Assembly (NCBI GenBank): GCA_020848735.1
Contig: JADLHO010000219.1
Coordinates: forward strand, 1-64,000
Direction: 5' to 3'
Length of the DNA stretch: 64,000 bases
Origin: Planctomycetota bacterium
GTDB taxonomy: Bacteria > Planctomycetota > UBA1135 > UBA2386
A program made the translations under genes and the position numbers. Positions 10,333 through 19,313 of the stretch are shown here, in pieces. Each line of letters opens with the position of its first letter. The first letter of the stretch is position 1. The notes under the pieces were generated by a model. The model did not search any database. It was given only the letters and a program-made list of their open reading frames with translations, and had not been told where the DNA came from.

Positions 10333-10980
10333 TCAGCGCATCACGTCGAACTCGCTGCCCGTCACCGGGCCGAAGCGATCGGCCAGGGCGCGCAGGGCGC
10401 GGACCAGGAGCTGGCGCACCGCGACCTCGCTGCGCCCGAGCTGGGCGGCGACGAGCGCATGGGGCAGGCCGAGCACGCGCGCCATCGTGATCACCTCGCG
10501 GTGCTCGGGCGTGAGAGCGTCGAAGGCCGCCTCGAGCCGCCGTCCGAGCTCGACCGCTGCGACCTGCTCGGCCGGGCCCGCGATCGCGGCATAGCTGTGC
10601 AGCACCTGGGCGCTGATCGAACCGAGTCGCACGACGCGGCCCACGTCGCGTCGCTGCCGCTTCCAGTAGCGCTCCTTCTCCCGGAGCTTGTTGCGCGCGA
10701 CGCTGAGCAGCCAGCCGAGGAACTCGGCCTCGCTCGTGCCGCGGAACTGCGGGAAACCCTCGACGGCGAGCCGGAACGTCGACTGCACGATGTCGAGGTC
10801 CTCCTCGCGGGCGCGGAGCGCCGCGTCGAGCCTCAGGCGGACGAACGCATGCACACGGCCGCGGCTGGCCTCGAGGAGTTCGCCGAGGGCCGTCGCATCA
10901 CCGGCGCGCGCGCGTGCGCAGAGGGCCGCGAAGTCCGCGATCGAAGGGGCCGGCTCCGGCCGTTGCGAGTCTGCCGCCAA
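10333..10980 (-). CDS. ECF RNA polymerase sigma factor, TTG start
   Basis: A 215-residue sigma-70 family ECF factor that would redirect RNA polymerase to a regulon of its own. Region 2 is LDIVQSTFRLAVEGFPQFRG with FLGWLLSVARNKLREK, and region 4 is LTPEHREVITMARVLGLPH with a helix-turn-helix. Pairing with a membrane kinase instead of an anti-sigma factor is a known planctomycete arrangement, where phosphorylation is thought to control the sigma factor. The predicted start is a TTG at 10980, 9 nt after GCTAGCGT, so the message may be leaderless and could begin the operon. Confidence 0.88.
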   Translation of the reverse strand: MAADSQRPEPAPSIADFAALCARARAGDATALGELLEASRGRVHAFVRLRLDAALRAREEDLDIVQSTFRLAVEGFPQFRGTSEAEFLGWLLSVARNKLREKERYWKRQRRDVGRVVRLGSISAQVLHSYAAIAGPAEQVAAVELGRRLEAAFDALTPEHREVITMARVLGLPHALVAAQLGRSEVAVRQLLVRALRALADRFGPVTGSEFDVMR

Positions 10981-10989
10981 GCGGCGCGC

Positions 10990-10997
10990 ACGCTAGC
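10990..10997 (-). promoter_or_regulatory. GCTANNNT -10-like element (ECF sigma operon)
   Basis: Minus strand GCTAGCGT, 9 nt before the TTG start at 10980. It matches the octamer found upstream of eight other genes here and supports the unusual start codon. Confidence 0.4.
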
Positions 10998-11025
10998 GAG
11001 CCGCGGCGAGGCGCTCAAGCGCGGC

Positions 11026-11430
11026 TCAGGACGAGGACTGCTGCGCCTGGCGGCGGCGACGCAACATCGCGGCACCCGCGAGGCCGCTGCCGACGAGGAA
11101 CAGCGTGCCGGGCTCGGGCACCGCGGAGCCCGCGGGACCGGGGCCACCGCCGCCCCCGCCGCCGTTGGATCCCGGCGGCCCACCGCCGCCCTGATTGCCG
11201 CCATTGCCATTGCCGTTGCCATTGCCGCCGGGCTCATCGAGACCGACGCTCGGCGTCGTCGGGGTCGAGGTGAGGGGCGGAGCCGGCGGCGGCACGAACA
11301 CCCCGCCGTCACCGCCGGTGATCGGCGGCGGAGCGTTGCCCGTGCTGTTCGACTGCGGCGCGCCGCGGTCACTGCACGAGGAGGCGGCGAACACGAGCAA
11401 GGCGGCGAGAGTCAGACGAGCGGAACGCAT
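11026..11430 (-). CDS. PEP-CTERM sorting-signal protein with lipobox
   Basis: A 134-residue exported protein from the ATG at 11430. The C-terminus is a PEP-CTERM sorting signal: VPEPGTLFLVGSGLAGAAML followed by RRRR. In Gram-negatives and planctomycetes such signals are processed by exosortase and linked to exopolysaccharide. The N-terminus also has a lipobox-like LLVFAASSC, an unusual combination. The body is low complexity: Pro-rich, then Gly-Asn repeats and Gly-rich runs (about 70-110), with no globular domain. No exosortase gene lies in the window. Role is unknown, probably extracellular matrix. Confidence 0.72.
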   Translation of the reverse strand: MRSARLTLAALLVFAASSCSDRGAPQSNSTGNAPPPITGGDGGVFVPPPAPPLTSTPTTPSVGLDEPGGNGNGNGNGGNQGGGGPPGSNGGGGGGGPGPAGSAVPEPGTLFLVGSGLAGAAMLRRRRQAQQSSS

Positions 11431-11760
11431 CGGTGTCGGAGTCCTGGCTGGAGAGCTGGCCACGTCGCGTGCGCATCGAGCGGCACACCGCCGTGGCTGA
11501 TCGCTCTAGAGCAATGGTCGTGCCGGGCAACGTGAGCGGCTGCGGCGCGCACGTCCGCACATCCGCGCGTGCGTGTCGCAGCGCGCGCACTCGCATCCGA
11601 ACGGCGCGCGCGTCCTCGCCATCGGCGCTTGACGCGAACGACGGCGGGGCTCGTTCCGGGACGCGCGCGTGCCCTGCCACGGCGCAGCGATGTCGGCGCT
11701 CCGCGCGACCGTATCGGAAAACCGACGTGCGTCCGACTTTCGCGACGACGCGTCGCGCGA
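11431..11760. other. 330-bp intergenic region
   Basis: No convincing gene on either strand. It contains a perfect 10-bp palindrome GCTCTAGAGC at 11503-11512, about 75 bp upstream of the PEP-CTERM gene, which could be an operator or part of its promoter. The following stretch is rich in CG dinucleotides without an evident terminator. Confidence 0.4.
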
Positions 11761-14700
11761 TCAGCGCGGCCCGACGAAGCCGTGCACGGTCTGGTCCTGG
11801 AACGCGAGGACGAGCGTGCCGTCGGCGAGCGTGAGCGCCGGTGCCAACGCCATGGCCGCGCCGCGCAGCAGGTAGCGATCCTCGAGGTCGCCCGGGTCGA
11901 TCGCGTGCACGATGCCGCTCGCATCACCGACGAAGAGCGTGCGCGTGTCGTGCGTGAGGTGCATGCGCAGTTCGCTGGTGAAGGCGCGCGTCGGCCCGCG
12001 TCGACCGTTGCGGAGATCGAAGGTCCGCAGCGTGCGACCGTCGGCGACGAAGAGCCGCTCGCCGTGCGCGACCGGGGTCGCCGTGGCGCCGTCGAGCGCG
12101 TCGTCCTGCCAACGCACGTTGCCGGCGCGACCGTCGAGCACCATCAGCGAGCCGTCGTCGCCGACGAGCACGACGCGGGTGCCCGTGACGAACGGCGGGA
12201 CCACGACGCCCCGGCCGATCGGCGTGCGCCAGCGCTGCTGGCCCGTCTTCGCGTCGATGCCGAGCGCCACGTCCTTGCTCGACGCGGCGACGACGATCCC
12301 CTCCATCGCGACGAGGTCCACCTCGAAGGGGAGGTTGTAGTCCTGCTCCCAGAGGCGTTGACCATCGTTCAGGTCGTATGCGCCGACGAGGCCGTCGAGT
12401 CCCGCGACGATGACGCGCGTACGGCCCTCGGCGGTCACGATCGCGGGGGCCGCGCTGGTGACGACGTCCTCGACCTGCCAGTTCACGCTGCCGCTCGTCA
12501 GGTCGAGACAGCGCAGGCTGCCGTCGATCGAGGTGACGAGCACGCGCGTGTCGACGACGACCGGCCGCGAGAGCAGTCCCGAGAGGTCCTTCGTGTCGTA
12601 CTGCCAACGCACGGCGCCGTCGCTGGCGCGCAGGCACGTGATGGAGCCGGCGCGGTCGGTGACGACGAGGTGCCCGTCGGCGACGCCGACCATCTGCCGA
12701 TCGACGGTGCCCTTGCCCTGGAAGGTCCAGGACGGCTGCCGCACGAGCAGCGACTTCACGAGACCGACCTCGTCGCCGCCGAGCTCGGTCGCCTCGGCGA
12801 AGTAGCCGTCGAGTTCGATGCGCACCGGCGTCTTGCCCGCCGGCTTGTAGGCCGCGAGCACGGGCGAGGTGCCGATGTAGCGTTCCGCCACGTAGACGCG
12901 TGCCCCGGGCGGTGTCGTGCGGATGCGGACCGGCAGCTCGACGATCGAGTCGAAGGCGATCTCGGGGTACTGCTGGCGCAGCGCCCGGAGCTGACCCTGG
13001 GCGGCGGCGAAGTCGCCGCGGGTGGTCGCCTCGCGCACGACGCCGAGCAGGTGCAGGATCGCCGCGAAGCGCTCCACCTGGCTACGGAAGTGCTGCCGCA
13101 GGTCGTCCTCCGCGGGATGGTTCTCGGCGAGGGTGCGGTAGGCCAGGATCGCGGCCTCGAAGTCGTTCGCGCGCTCGTGGCGCAGCGCCTCCTCGTAGAT
13201 CGGCGTCAGCTCTTCCGCGACGCGGTGGCGCGTGACGCGGTCCTCGTACAGCTGCGCGAGTTCGTCACCGCGCGCGTAGGTCGCCGCGAGCTTGTCCAGC
13301 GGCGCGTAGAACGTCTCCGCGTCGCGGCCGAGCGCGTTCCGCACGCGCGCGTCGTCGCGGACGGCGACGAGTCCGGCCACCAGCCGGCGCTGCGGTGTCG
13401 TGAGCTCGGCGCGCAGCGCGGCGAGCAGGGCCGTCTGCTCCGACGGCTTCTGCAGGAGGCTCGGCTCGGGCGGCAGGCGGTCGGGCAGCGCGCGCGCCAG
13501 GGTCGCGAGCGGCTTGACGATGGTCTCGAGGCGGACCTTCAGGTCGCGCTCGAGGGCGTCGACCTGGGCGCCGAGCTTGCTCTGCGAGAAGAAGGTGTCG
13601 AGCCCGGCGACGACGTCGCCCGACTCGATCTGGGTCACCGCGGTGCGCAGCACGGTGTGACGGGCGCTGTCGACGTCGCGCTGCTGTTCCTCGTTGATGC
13701 GCTTGCGCGCCCGGTCGATGTCGCGCTGCAGCGCGAGCACCTCCTCGTCGTCGCCGAAGTCGATGATCGCCGATTGGACGAGCTGTGCGGCGTCGTCGAT
13801 GCGGTTCTGGGCCGAGAACTCGGCGACCTTCTGCTTGATCTCGGCGATCTTGGCCGCAGCGAGGTAGCCGTCGATCTGTGTCCAGCCGACGAAGCCGACC
13901 GCGGCGACGACCGCGAGCGTGATGGCGAGCCGCGCGCGCTTCGCGAGCGCACTCGCATGCAGGCTCTTGAGGGCGCGCGCGACGTCCTTGCGGCGGTAGT
14001 CGATCTTGAGGATCTGCTCGTAGACCGCGCCGAGACGCTCCTTGTCGCCGCCCTCGGCCTTCACCACCTCGGCGAGGCCGAGCAAGGTCTCGACGGCCTC
14101 GTCGTTGCGACCGAGCCGCGCGAGGATGCGCGCCCGCTTGGGCCGGCAGGTCGCGAGGTCGTTGCTCTCCTGTTCGAGCTGCTCGACGAGGCCGAGCGCG
14201 TCGTCGAGCTCGCCGCGGTCGAAGAGCTCGTCGACGAGCTCCGAGGTGACGGCGTAGCGTTCCTTCTCGCCGGCCGAGCGGTCGCGCTGCAACGCCGTCT
14301 GCAGGTAGACGAGCACCTCGAGGGAGCGCGGGCTGAGCTCGCGCGCGCGGCGCGCGAGGGCGAGCGACACGCTCTCCTCGGCCTCGAGCTCCGCGGCATC
14401 GATCAGGACGCGGCCCGCGAGGCGGTTCTCGCCGCACTTCGCGAGCAGCTCGGCGACCCGCTCGCTGGTGGCCCGCAGCCGATGCTCGCCGCGGTCGAGG
14501 ATCGCGCGGATCGTCATCGCCGCGCGCTTGGGTTCGCCGGCCGTGAGCTGCTGTTCCGCGGCCTCGATGCCTTCGTCGACGGTCACGCGCCGCAGGGCCC
14601 CGGCCTCGAGCAACGCATGGACGGTGCGCGCGCACTCGAACAGACCGAGGAGGGTGACGTCCGCGAGCTCGCGCAGCGTGTAGCGCTTCTCGCTCGCCTC

Positions 14701-15420
14701 GATCACGGCGTCGATCGACGTGGTGCGCTTCTTGATGACGCTCGCGTCGCGCAGCACGAAGACCTCGTCGAGGCTGCGCACGCTCGCGATGATCATCTGC
14801 CACTCGTCCGAGCGGCGGGCGACCTCGAGGAGGACGCCGTTGACGTCGAAGCTCGGCGCCTTGTCGAGCTGCTCGAGCACCTGCGGGTTGCTGGCCCCGC
14901 CGCGGTAGAACTCGAACGTGCCCTGCGGCCACGTGAAGAGTGCGAAGAGGTCCTCCTGGACCTGGTTCGCGACGACGTCCTCGATGTCCGACTCGGTGAC
15001 GAGACCCTGTGCGACGAGCGTCTCGCCGAGGGCCTTCTTCGCGCGCTTCTGTTCGAGGAGCGCCGAGCGCAGCTGGTCGGCGTTGATGAGCCCGGCGCGC
15101 ACGAGGCGTTGACCGAGGCGGAGCGTCTCCACGCGCTTCGGCACGAAGCAGCGCACGTAGCCGTCCTGGAAGTGGATGTCGCGCTGCTCCAGCGGGCTCG
15201 TGACCCGGAGCAGACCCTCCATCTTCGAGAGCGCGAGGGTCTGGAAGATGTCCGACAGGTTGATCTTCTCGAGGTCACCGCGCATGGTGACCTCGCGCCC
15301 GCCGACGTCCTCGCCGCCCTTCTGGGCGTTGGCGCTCGACGAAGACGGACCGGTGCCGGTCCCGCTCTCGAGCAGGAACTCGACTTCGTCGTTGTCCAGC
15401 ACTCGTCCGCCACCCGCCAT
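11761..15420 (-). CDS. DUF4388 / TPR-like / PEGA / PQQ-propeller membrane protein
   Basis: A 1219-residue multidomain protein starting at the ATG at 15420. Order: a short acidic N-terminus (LDNDEVEFLLESG); a DUF4388 (PATAN-type) domain from about 40 (MRGDLEKINLSDIFQTLALS); TPR-like helices (about 250-490); one membrane helix near 500-520 (LAITLAVVAAVGFVGW); a long coiled or helical periplasmic region; a PEGA domain near 830-885 (TTPPGARVYVAERYIGTSPV); and a PQQ-like beta-propeller to the end with repeated LxxxDGxxxW blades. DUF4388 occurs in signalling proteins of deltaproteobacteria and planctomycetes. It may transmit an envelope signal inward or scaffold an envelope complex. Function is inferred only. 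Confidence 0.75.
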   Translation of the reverse strand: MAGGGRVLDNDEVEFLLESGTGTGPSSSSANAQKGGEDVGGREVTMRGDLEKINLSDIFQTLALSKMEGLLRVTSPLEQRDIHFQDGYVRCFVPKRVETLRLGQRLVRAGLINADQLRSALLEQKRAKKALGETLVAQGLVTESDIEDVVANQVQEDLFALFTWPQGTFEFYRGGASNPQVLEQLDKAPSFDVNGVLLEVARRSDEWQMIIASVRSLDEVFVLRDASVIKKRTTSIDAVIEASEKRYTLRELADVTLLGLFECARTVHALLEAGALRRVTVDEGIEAAEQQLTAGEPKRAAMTIRAILDRGEHRLRATSERVAELLAKCGENRLAGRVLIDAAELEAEESVSLALARRARELSPRSLEVLVYLQTALQRDRSAGEKERYAVTSELVDELFDRGELDDALGLVEQLEQESNDLATCRPKRARILARLGRNDEAVETLLGLAEVVKAEGGDKERLGAVYEQILKIDYRRKDVARALKSLHASALAKRARLAITLAVVAAVGFVGWTQIDGYLAAAKIAEIKQKVAEFSAQNRIDDAAQLVQSAIIDFGDDEEVLALQRDIDRARKRINEEQQRDVDSARHTVLRTAVTQIESGDVVAGLDTFFSQSKLGAQVDALERDLKVRLETIVKPLATLARALPDRLPPEPSLLQKPSEQTALLAALRAELTTPQRRLVAGLVAVRDDARVRNALGRDAETFYAPLDKLAATYARGDELAQLYEDRVTRHRVAEELTPIYEEALRHERANDFEAAILAYRTLAENHPAEDDLRQHFRSQVERFAAILHLLGVVREATTRGDFAAAQGQLRALRQQYPEIAFDSIVELPVRIRTTPPGARVYVAERYIGTSPVLAAYKPAGKTPVRIELDGYFAEATELGGDEVGLVKSLLVRQPSWTFQGKGTVDRQMVGVADGHLVVTDRAGSITCLRASDGAVRWQYDTKDLSGLLSRPVVVDTRVLVTSIDGSLRCLDLTSGSVNWQVEDVVTSAAPAIVTAEGRTRVIVAGLDGLVGAYDLNDGQRLWEQDYNLPFEVDLVAMEGIVVAASSKDVALGIDAKTGQQRWRTPIGRGVVVPPFVTGTRVVLVGDDGSLMVLDGRAGNVRWQDDALDGATATPVAHGERLFVADGRTLRTFDLRNGRRGPTRAFTSELRMHLTHDTRTLFVGDASGIVHAIDPGDLEDRYLLRGAAMALAPALTLADGTLVLAFQDQTVHGFVGPR

Positions 15421-15529
15421 CGTGATGCTCGTTCCCCAGTCCCCAAGGAGCGTCGGCTGCGGTCGGCAGCTGCAGCCCGCGGTGCCCCGGAGGGGGCGCG
15501 GACCGACCGGATGCGGGGGCATTCCGGCG

Positions 15530-17020
15530 ATGGTCCTGGTGATCCTGTGCTCTATCGGATCGACCGGGCCTGCCGCTCAACGGGTCGTCCTCGACGCGGA
15601 CGCCGTGGCGATCCCCGCCGGGACCAAGGCGCTCGATGTCGAATTCCTCGCCGCCTTCGACCCGCCCGATGCCTCGCGATGGCATGGGGGATTCGAGCTC
15701 GCCTGGCGCCTCGGGGAGACCGCCACGCCCGCGCTCCGCAACCTGCAGAAGCGCGAGTCCGCGGACTACCGGGTTCGCCTCCTGCTCACGGCCGCGCTCG
15801 CGTTGGCCTCCGGTCCGGACTCCGACCACGAGGTCCTCGCCGCGGCGCTGCGCGGTGCGGCGACGGACCGCGAGCGCTTCCTCATCCCCCTGATCGTGGC
15901 CTGCCGTCCCTGGCGGGGGAGCCCGAGCGCGGAGCTCGAGACCTGGCTCCGTCGCGGCGATCTCTCGCCGCTCCTCGAAGGCGTCGCCCTGCTCGCGCTG
16001 CGCGTGCATCCGGGCGCCTCGCCCTCGCGCCGCGCCTACGAGAGCGACGAACCGCTGATCGCGGCCGCCGCGCGCCTCGCGCAGCCGCTCGCGACCGATC
16101 CGGCGATGGGCAAGTGGCGTGACGGTCGACTGCCGCACGCCCAGCTCGTGCAGCGCGCCGAGCTGATCTCCGCACCGCCGACGAGCTACGATCGCCAGAC
16201 CGCCCAGCGCCTCGGCGCGATCCTCGCCGATGCGTCGCCCGCGACGCGGCCGCTGCGCCTCGCCGCGGCCGCCTGGCTGTCGAAGGTGCCGGATCCGCGG
16301 GAATGGGCGGCGGCGCTCACGCTCCCGCACGAGCTCGAGCTGCTCGCGCTGCTGGCGGCATCACCCGCGTGGCGCGAGACCGACGCCCTGCGCAACGGCC
16401 TCGCACCGCCCTCGGACAGCGTCGACCCCGCCTATCGCCCCGCCGTGGTCCTCGCGTTCGCGCTCACGGCGACGCCTGCCGAGTTCGCGCGCGTGCGTCC
16501 GCGCTGGTCGCGGGAGGGCGCCGACGCCGCGATCCTCGCCCTCGGCGTCGCATGGCGCGTCGCGCGCTCGGGCACGCGCGAGTTGCCGCCCTGGATCGAC
16601 GAACTCCCGGAACATCCCGCACGCGACTGGGTGCGGATCGCGGTGGGACGGCCGCCGCTGCAACGTGAACGCAGCAGCGGCGACCCTCTGCTCGACAGCC
16701 TGCTCGCGACGCACGGCGATGCCGAGCTCGCCGCCTTCGGCCCCGAACTCGTCGCCGCGACGACCGAGGACGCACTCCGCCGCCTGGGGGCGCACCTCGG
16801 GGCGCTGCGGCGCGGCCTCGAACTCGACCTCGTGCGCGATCTCTGCGTCGCCGGGAGTCACCACGCGGCGGCGGTGCTCGGCCTGCCGGCCGACCCGCGC
16901 CAGCGCTATCTCGCCCGCGGCATCGCGGCAGGCGACGAGACCTTCGAGATCGCGTTCGAATTCCTGCGCTTCACGCGGGCGAGAGCACCGACGCGACGCG
17001 AGACAGATCCGCTGCGCTGA
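15530..17020 (+). CDS. Secreted HEAT-like helical protein
   Basis: A 496-residue protein with a short signal peptide (MVLVILCSIGSTGPAAQ) from the ATG at 15530. The rest is alpha-helical and Ala/Leu/Arg-rich with irregular helix pairs (LLLTAALALASG; LLEGVALLALRV), suggesting HEAT-like repeats. No catalytic motif is visible. It is divergent from the DUF4388 gene (109-bp shared upstream region), and its last 50 nt overlap the 3' end of the opposite-strand cysteine desulfurase gene. Function is unknown. Confidence 0.6.
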   Translation: MVLVILCSIGSTGPAAQRVVLDADAVAIPAGTKALDVEFLAAFDPPDASRWHGGFELAWRLGETATPALRNLQKRESADYRVRLLLTAALALASGPDSDHEVLAAALRGAATDRERFLIPLIVACRPWRGSPSAELETWLRRGDLSPLLEGVALLALRVHPGASPSRRAYESDEPLIAAAARLAQPLATDPAMGKWRDGRLPHAQLVQRAELISAPPTSYDRQTAQRLGAILADASPATRPLRLAAAAWLSKVPDPREWAAALTLPHELELLALLAASPAWRETDALRNGLAPPSDSVDPAYRPAVVLAFALTATPAEFARVRPRWSREGADAAILALGVAWRVARSGTRELPPWIDELPEHPARDWVRIAVGRPPLQRERSSGDPLLDSLLATHGDAELAAFGPELVAATTEDALRRLGAHLGALRRGLELDLVRDLCVAGSHHAAAVLGLPADPRQRYLARGIAAGDETFEIAFEFLRFTRARAPTRRETDPLR

Positions 17021-18104
17021 CGAAGGGTCCCGGACTGATGCGCACGGTCCCCGCGGCGCCGCTGCCGAGCGCCGCGTGGACGAGGGGCGCGCAGTGATGC
17101 CCGGTGCGCACGTGGAGGCCCGCGAGGTCGAGCAGGGCACCGAGTTCGGCGGGGTCGTGGTCTCGCGACGTGAAGGAGAGGATCGGCAGCCGCGCGTCGC
17201 CGTCTCCCGGACTCTGGCAGACGATGCCGCGGCGCTCGAGCAGCCGCGCGCGCAGCGCATCGAGTGCGGCGAGCGTCCGGCGACGCGCGGCGTCCGCGTC
17301 GTGCGTGGCGAGCCAGCGGAGCGCCGCACCGAGACCGAGGATGGCGGGCGTGTTCGGCGTGCCGGCCTCGAAGGCGAGCGGCCAGTCGCGCGGATGCTCG
17401 TCGAGCGCGCGCGACGAACCGGTGCCGCCCTGCTTCTGCGGCGCGAGTTCGAGGTCGGCCGTGACCGCGAGGAAGCCGAGGCCCGCCGGGCCGAACAGCG
17501 ACTTGTGCGCCGAGCCGGCGACGGCGTCGGCGCCGAGCGCGACGTCGAGGACGCCGACGGTCTGGCTCGCGTCGAGCAGCACGCGCGCGCCGTGCGCGTG
17601 CGCGGCGGCGATGATCGGCGCGACCTCGAGCACCGCTCCGGTGACGTTGCTCGCGTGGTTGAGGACCACGAGTCGCGGTGGGCGACGGACGATCGCGTCG
17701 ATCACCCGCTGCGGGTCGATCCGACCGCAGGCGTCGCAGTCGACGCGCCCGATCGACAGACCGCGCTCGCGCCCCAGCGCGACGAGCGGCCGCACAACGG
17801 CGGCATGGTCGATCGCCGTGGCGAGCACGCGATCGCCCGGCGCGAGGCAGGCGCGGAGGAACAGGTTGATCGACTCGGTGGCGCCCGACGTGAACGCGCA
17901 GCGCGCGGGTGCGACGCCGAGTCGGCCGGCGAGCGCGCGTCGCGTCGCGTCGACCTCGTGCGCGACCTCGCGCGTGAGCGCCGAGTCGCCGCGCTCGGCG
18001 CCGACGCCGAGTTCGTCATACCAGCGCGTGATCGCCGCGAGCACGCCGTCGGCCTTGGGCCAGGAGCCTGCGGCGTGGTCGAGATGGACGTGGCGGCGTG
18101 ACAT
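16971..18104 (-). CDS. Cysteine desulfurase / class V aminotransferase family
   Basis: A 377-residue PLP enzyme, about the size of NifS/IscS-type desulfurases. Visible features: SGATESINLFLRA (PLP phosphate), D178 in LLDASQTVG (pyridine nitrogen), K201 in GSAHKSLFGPAG (Schiff base) and C338 in RTGHHCAPLVH, placed like the SufS-type persulfide cysteine. The expected reaction is Cys to Ala plus enzyme-bound persulfide. Downstream of the ferredoxin and ThiF-like genes, it could supply sulfur to a ThiF-activated carrier or to Fe-S assembly. The start is the ATG at 18104, 17 nt after the ThiF stop. The 3' end overlaps the convergent gene by 50 nt. Confidence 0.85.
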   Translation of the reverse strand: MSRRHVHLDHAAGSWPKADGVLAAITRWYDELGVGAERGDSALTREVAHEVDATRRALAGRLGVAPARCAFTSGATESINLFLRACLAPGDRVLATAIDHAAVVRPLVALGRERGLSIGRVDCDACGRIDPQRVIDAIVRRPPRLVVLNHASNVTGAVLEVAPIIAAAHAHGARVLLDASQTVGVLDVALGADAVAGSAHKSLFGPAGLGFLAVTADLELAPQKQGGTGSSRALDEHPRDWPLAFEAGTPNTPAILGLGAALRWLATHDADAARRRTLAALDALRARLLERRGIVCQSPGDGDARLPILSFTSRDHDPAELGALLDLAGLHVRTGHHCAPLVHAALGSGAAGTVRISPGPFVSAADLSRVASVLSPA

Positions 18105-18121
18105 CGCTCGGCAGCGCTCGC

Positions 18122-19276
18122 TCAGCCGAGCGCGAGCCAGCGATCGTAGAGCGCGCGGGCGCGCTGCGGATCGCCGGTGCCGAAGACGAGCGCGCGGCCG
18201 TCGGCGAAGACCGTGAAGCGGCACGCGTCCGCGCGGAAGCGCAGGAACTGCGCTTGGACGTCGAGCGCGTCGACCGCGCCGCGCAACGCGTCGGCCAGCG
18301 CGTGGAGATCCACGGTGAGCGGGTTCCTCGGGCGGACCTGGACGGCGTCGCGGCCGCAGAGCGTGAGCGCGGCGCGGGGTCCGGGCGCGAGGGACGGGAA
18401 GCTCCGCGTGCCGCAACTCGCGCAGTCCGGGCGCGGGGTCGCGCCCGCGAAGCGGCGGACGAGCGTGCCGGACCAGGCGTCGACGACCGCGAGGCCGCGG
18501 GGGACTGCGTCGCGGGCGTCGACGAGCAGCGCGAGACAGGCGGCGCTCTGCAGGGCCGCGACGATCGCGACGGCGGGTTCGAGCACGCCGGCCGTCTCGC
18601 AGGTCTGCGCCTCGCGCCCGGCGGGTTCGTCCTCGAGCAGGCAGCGCAGGCACGGGCCGCGTCCGGGGACGAAGACGGCGACGCGGCCGTTGCCGCCGAC
18701 GACCGCGCCGTGCACGAAGGGCACGCCGTCGCGCACCGCGAGGTCGTTCATCAGCAGGCGCGTGGCGAAGTTGTCCGTGCCGTCGACGATCACCTGCGGG
18801 CGCGCCGGCAGGCGATCCCAGAGCTCGGCGTCGAACTCGGCGGCGAGCGCGTGGATCGCGAGGCCGGGGTCGATCGCCGCGAGTCGCGTCGCCGCGGCGA
18901 GGGCCTTGGGGCGCCCGGCGAGCGCATCGGCGCTGTCGTAGAGCGACTGCCGTTGGAGGTTCTGCAGCTCCACGATGTCGCGGTCGACGAGGATGAGCTC
19001 GCCGAGCCCCGCGCGGCACAGGCTCTCGGCGACGTGCGAGCCGAGCGCGCCGAGCCCGACGATCAGCACGCGCGCGCCGCGCAGCCGCTCCTGGCCCAGG
19101 GTCCCGATCGGCGCGAAGCGCTCCTGGCGCGCGTGCCGCGTGAGGGTCCGTTCCGGGGGGAAGGCCTGCGCGTCAGGCCCCTGCTTGCCGGGTCCCTGCA
19201 TGCCGCGTCCCTGCGAATCGGGCCCCTGCGGATCGGGCCACTGCATGGCGGGCCCTGCGTTCGTGCCGCGAGGCAT
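18122..19276 (-). CDS. ThiF/MoeB/HesA-family adenylyltransferase
   Basis: A 384-residue E1-like enzyme that would adenylate the C-terminus of a ubiquitin-like sulfur carrier (ThiS/MoaD type). The Rossmann loop is VLIVGLGALGSH, followed by LILVDRDIVELQNLQRQSLY and VDGTDNFATRLLMND. Paired cysteines CLRC and CASC probably bind zinc. A C-terminal extension replaces the rhodanese domain of some homologues. The N-terminus carries six pentapeptide repeats (about 8-37, GPxxQ type) before the conserved RHARQERFAPIG; the true start could lie inside them. The upstream ferredoxin and downstream desulfurase suggest a thiamine, molybdopterin or Fe-S sulfur-transfer role. Confidence 0.82.
   Translation of the reverse strand: MPRGTNAGPAMQWPDPQGPDSQGRGMQGPGKQGPDAQAFPPERTLTRHARQERFAPIGTLGQERLRGARVLIVGLGALGSHVAESLCRAGLGELILVDRDIVELQNLQRQSLYDSADALAGRPKALAAATRLAAIDPGLAIHALAAEFDAELWDRLPARPQVIVDGTDNFATRLLMNDLAVRDGVPFVHGAVVGGNGRVAVFVPGRGPCLRCLLEDEPAGREAQTCETAGVLEPAVAIVAALQSAACLALLVDARDAVPRGLAVVDAWSGTLVRRFAGATPRPDCASCGTRSFPSLAPGPRAALTLCGRDAVQVRPRNPLTVDLHALADALRGAVDALDVQAQFLRFRADACRFTVFADGRALVFGTGDPQRARALYDRWLALG
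19166..19255 (-). repeat. 15-bp tandem repeat encoding GPxxQ pentapeptides
   Basis: Six in-frame 15-bp units encode GPAMQ, WPDPQ, GPDSQ, GRGMQ, GPGKQ and GPDAQ near the N-terminus of the ThiF-like protein. The units are diverged but phase-locked. The segment would be disordered and collagen-like, and could vary in copy number. Confidence 0.7.
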
Positions 19277-19313
19277 GGGCGGCGGCGGCCCGCGGCGGGC
19301 GCCGCTCCGGCGC

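Noticed and set aside
11569..16122. 1517-codon plus-strand frame opposite the DUF4388 protein
   Set aside because: Charged low-complexity antisense of a recognisable multidomain protein; no ribosome site or domain.
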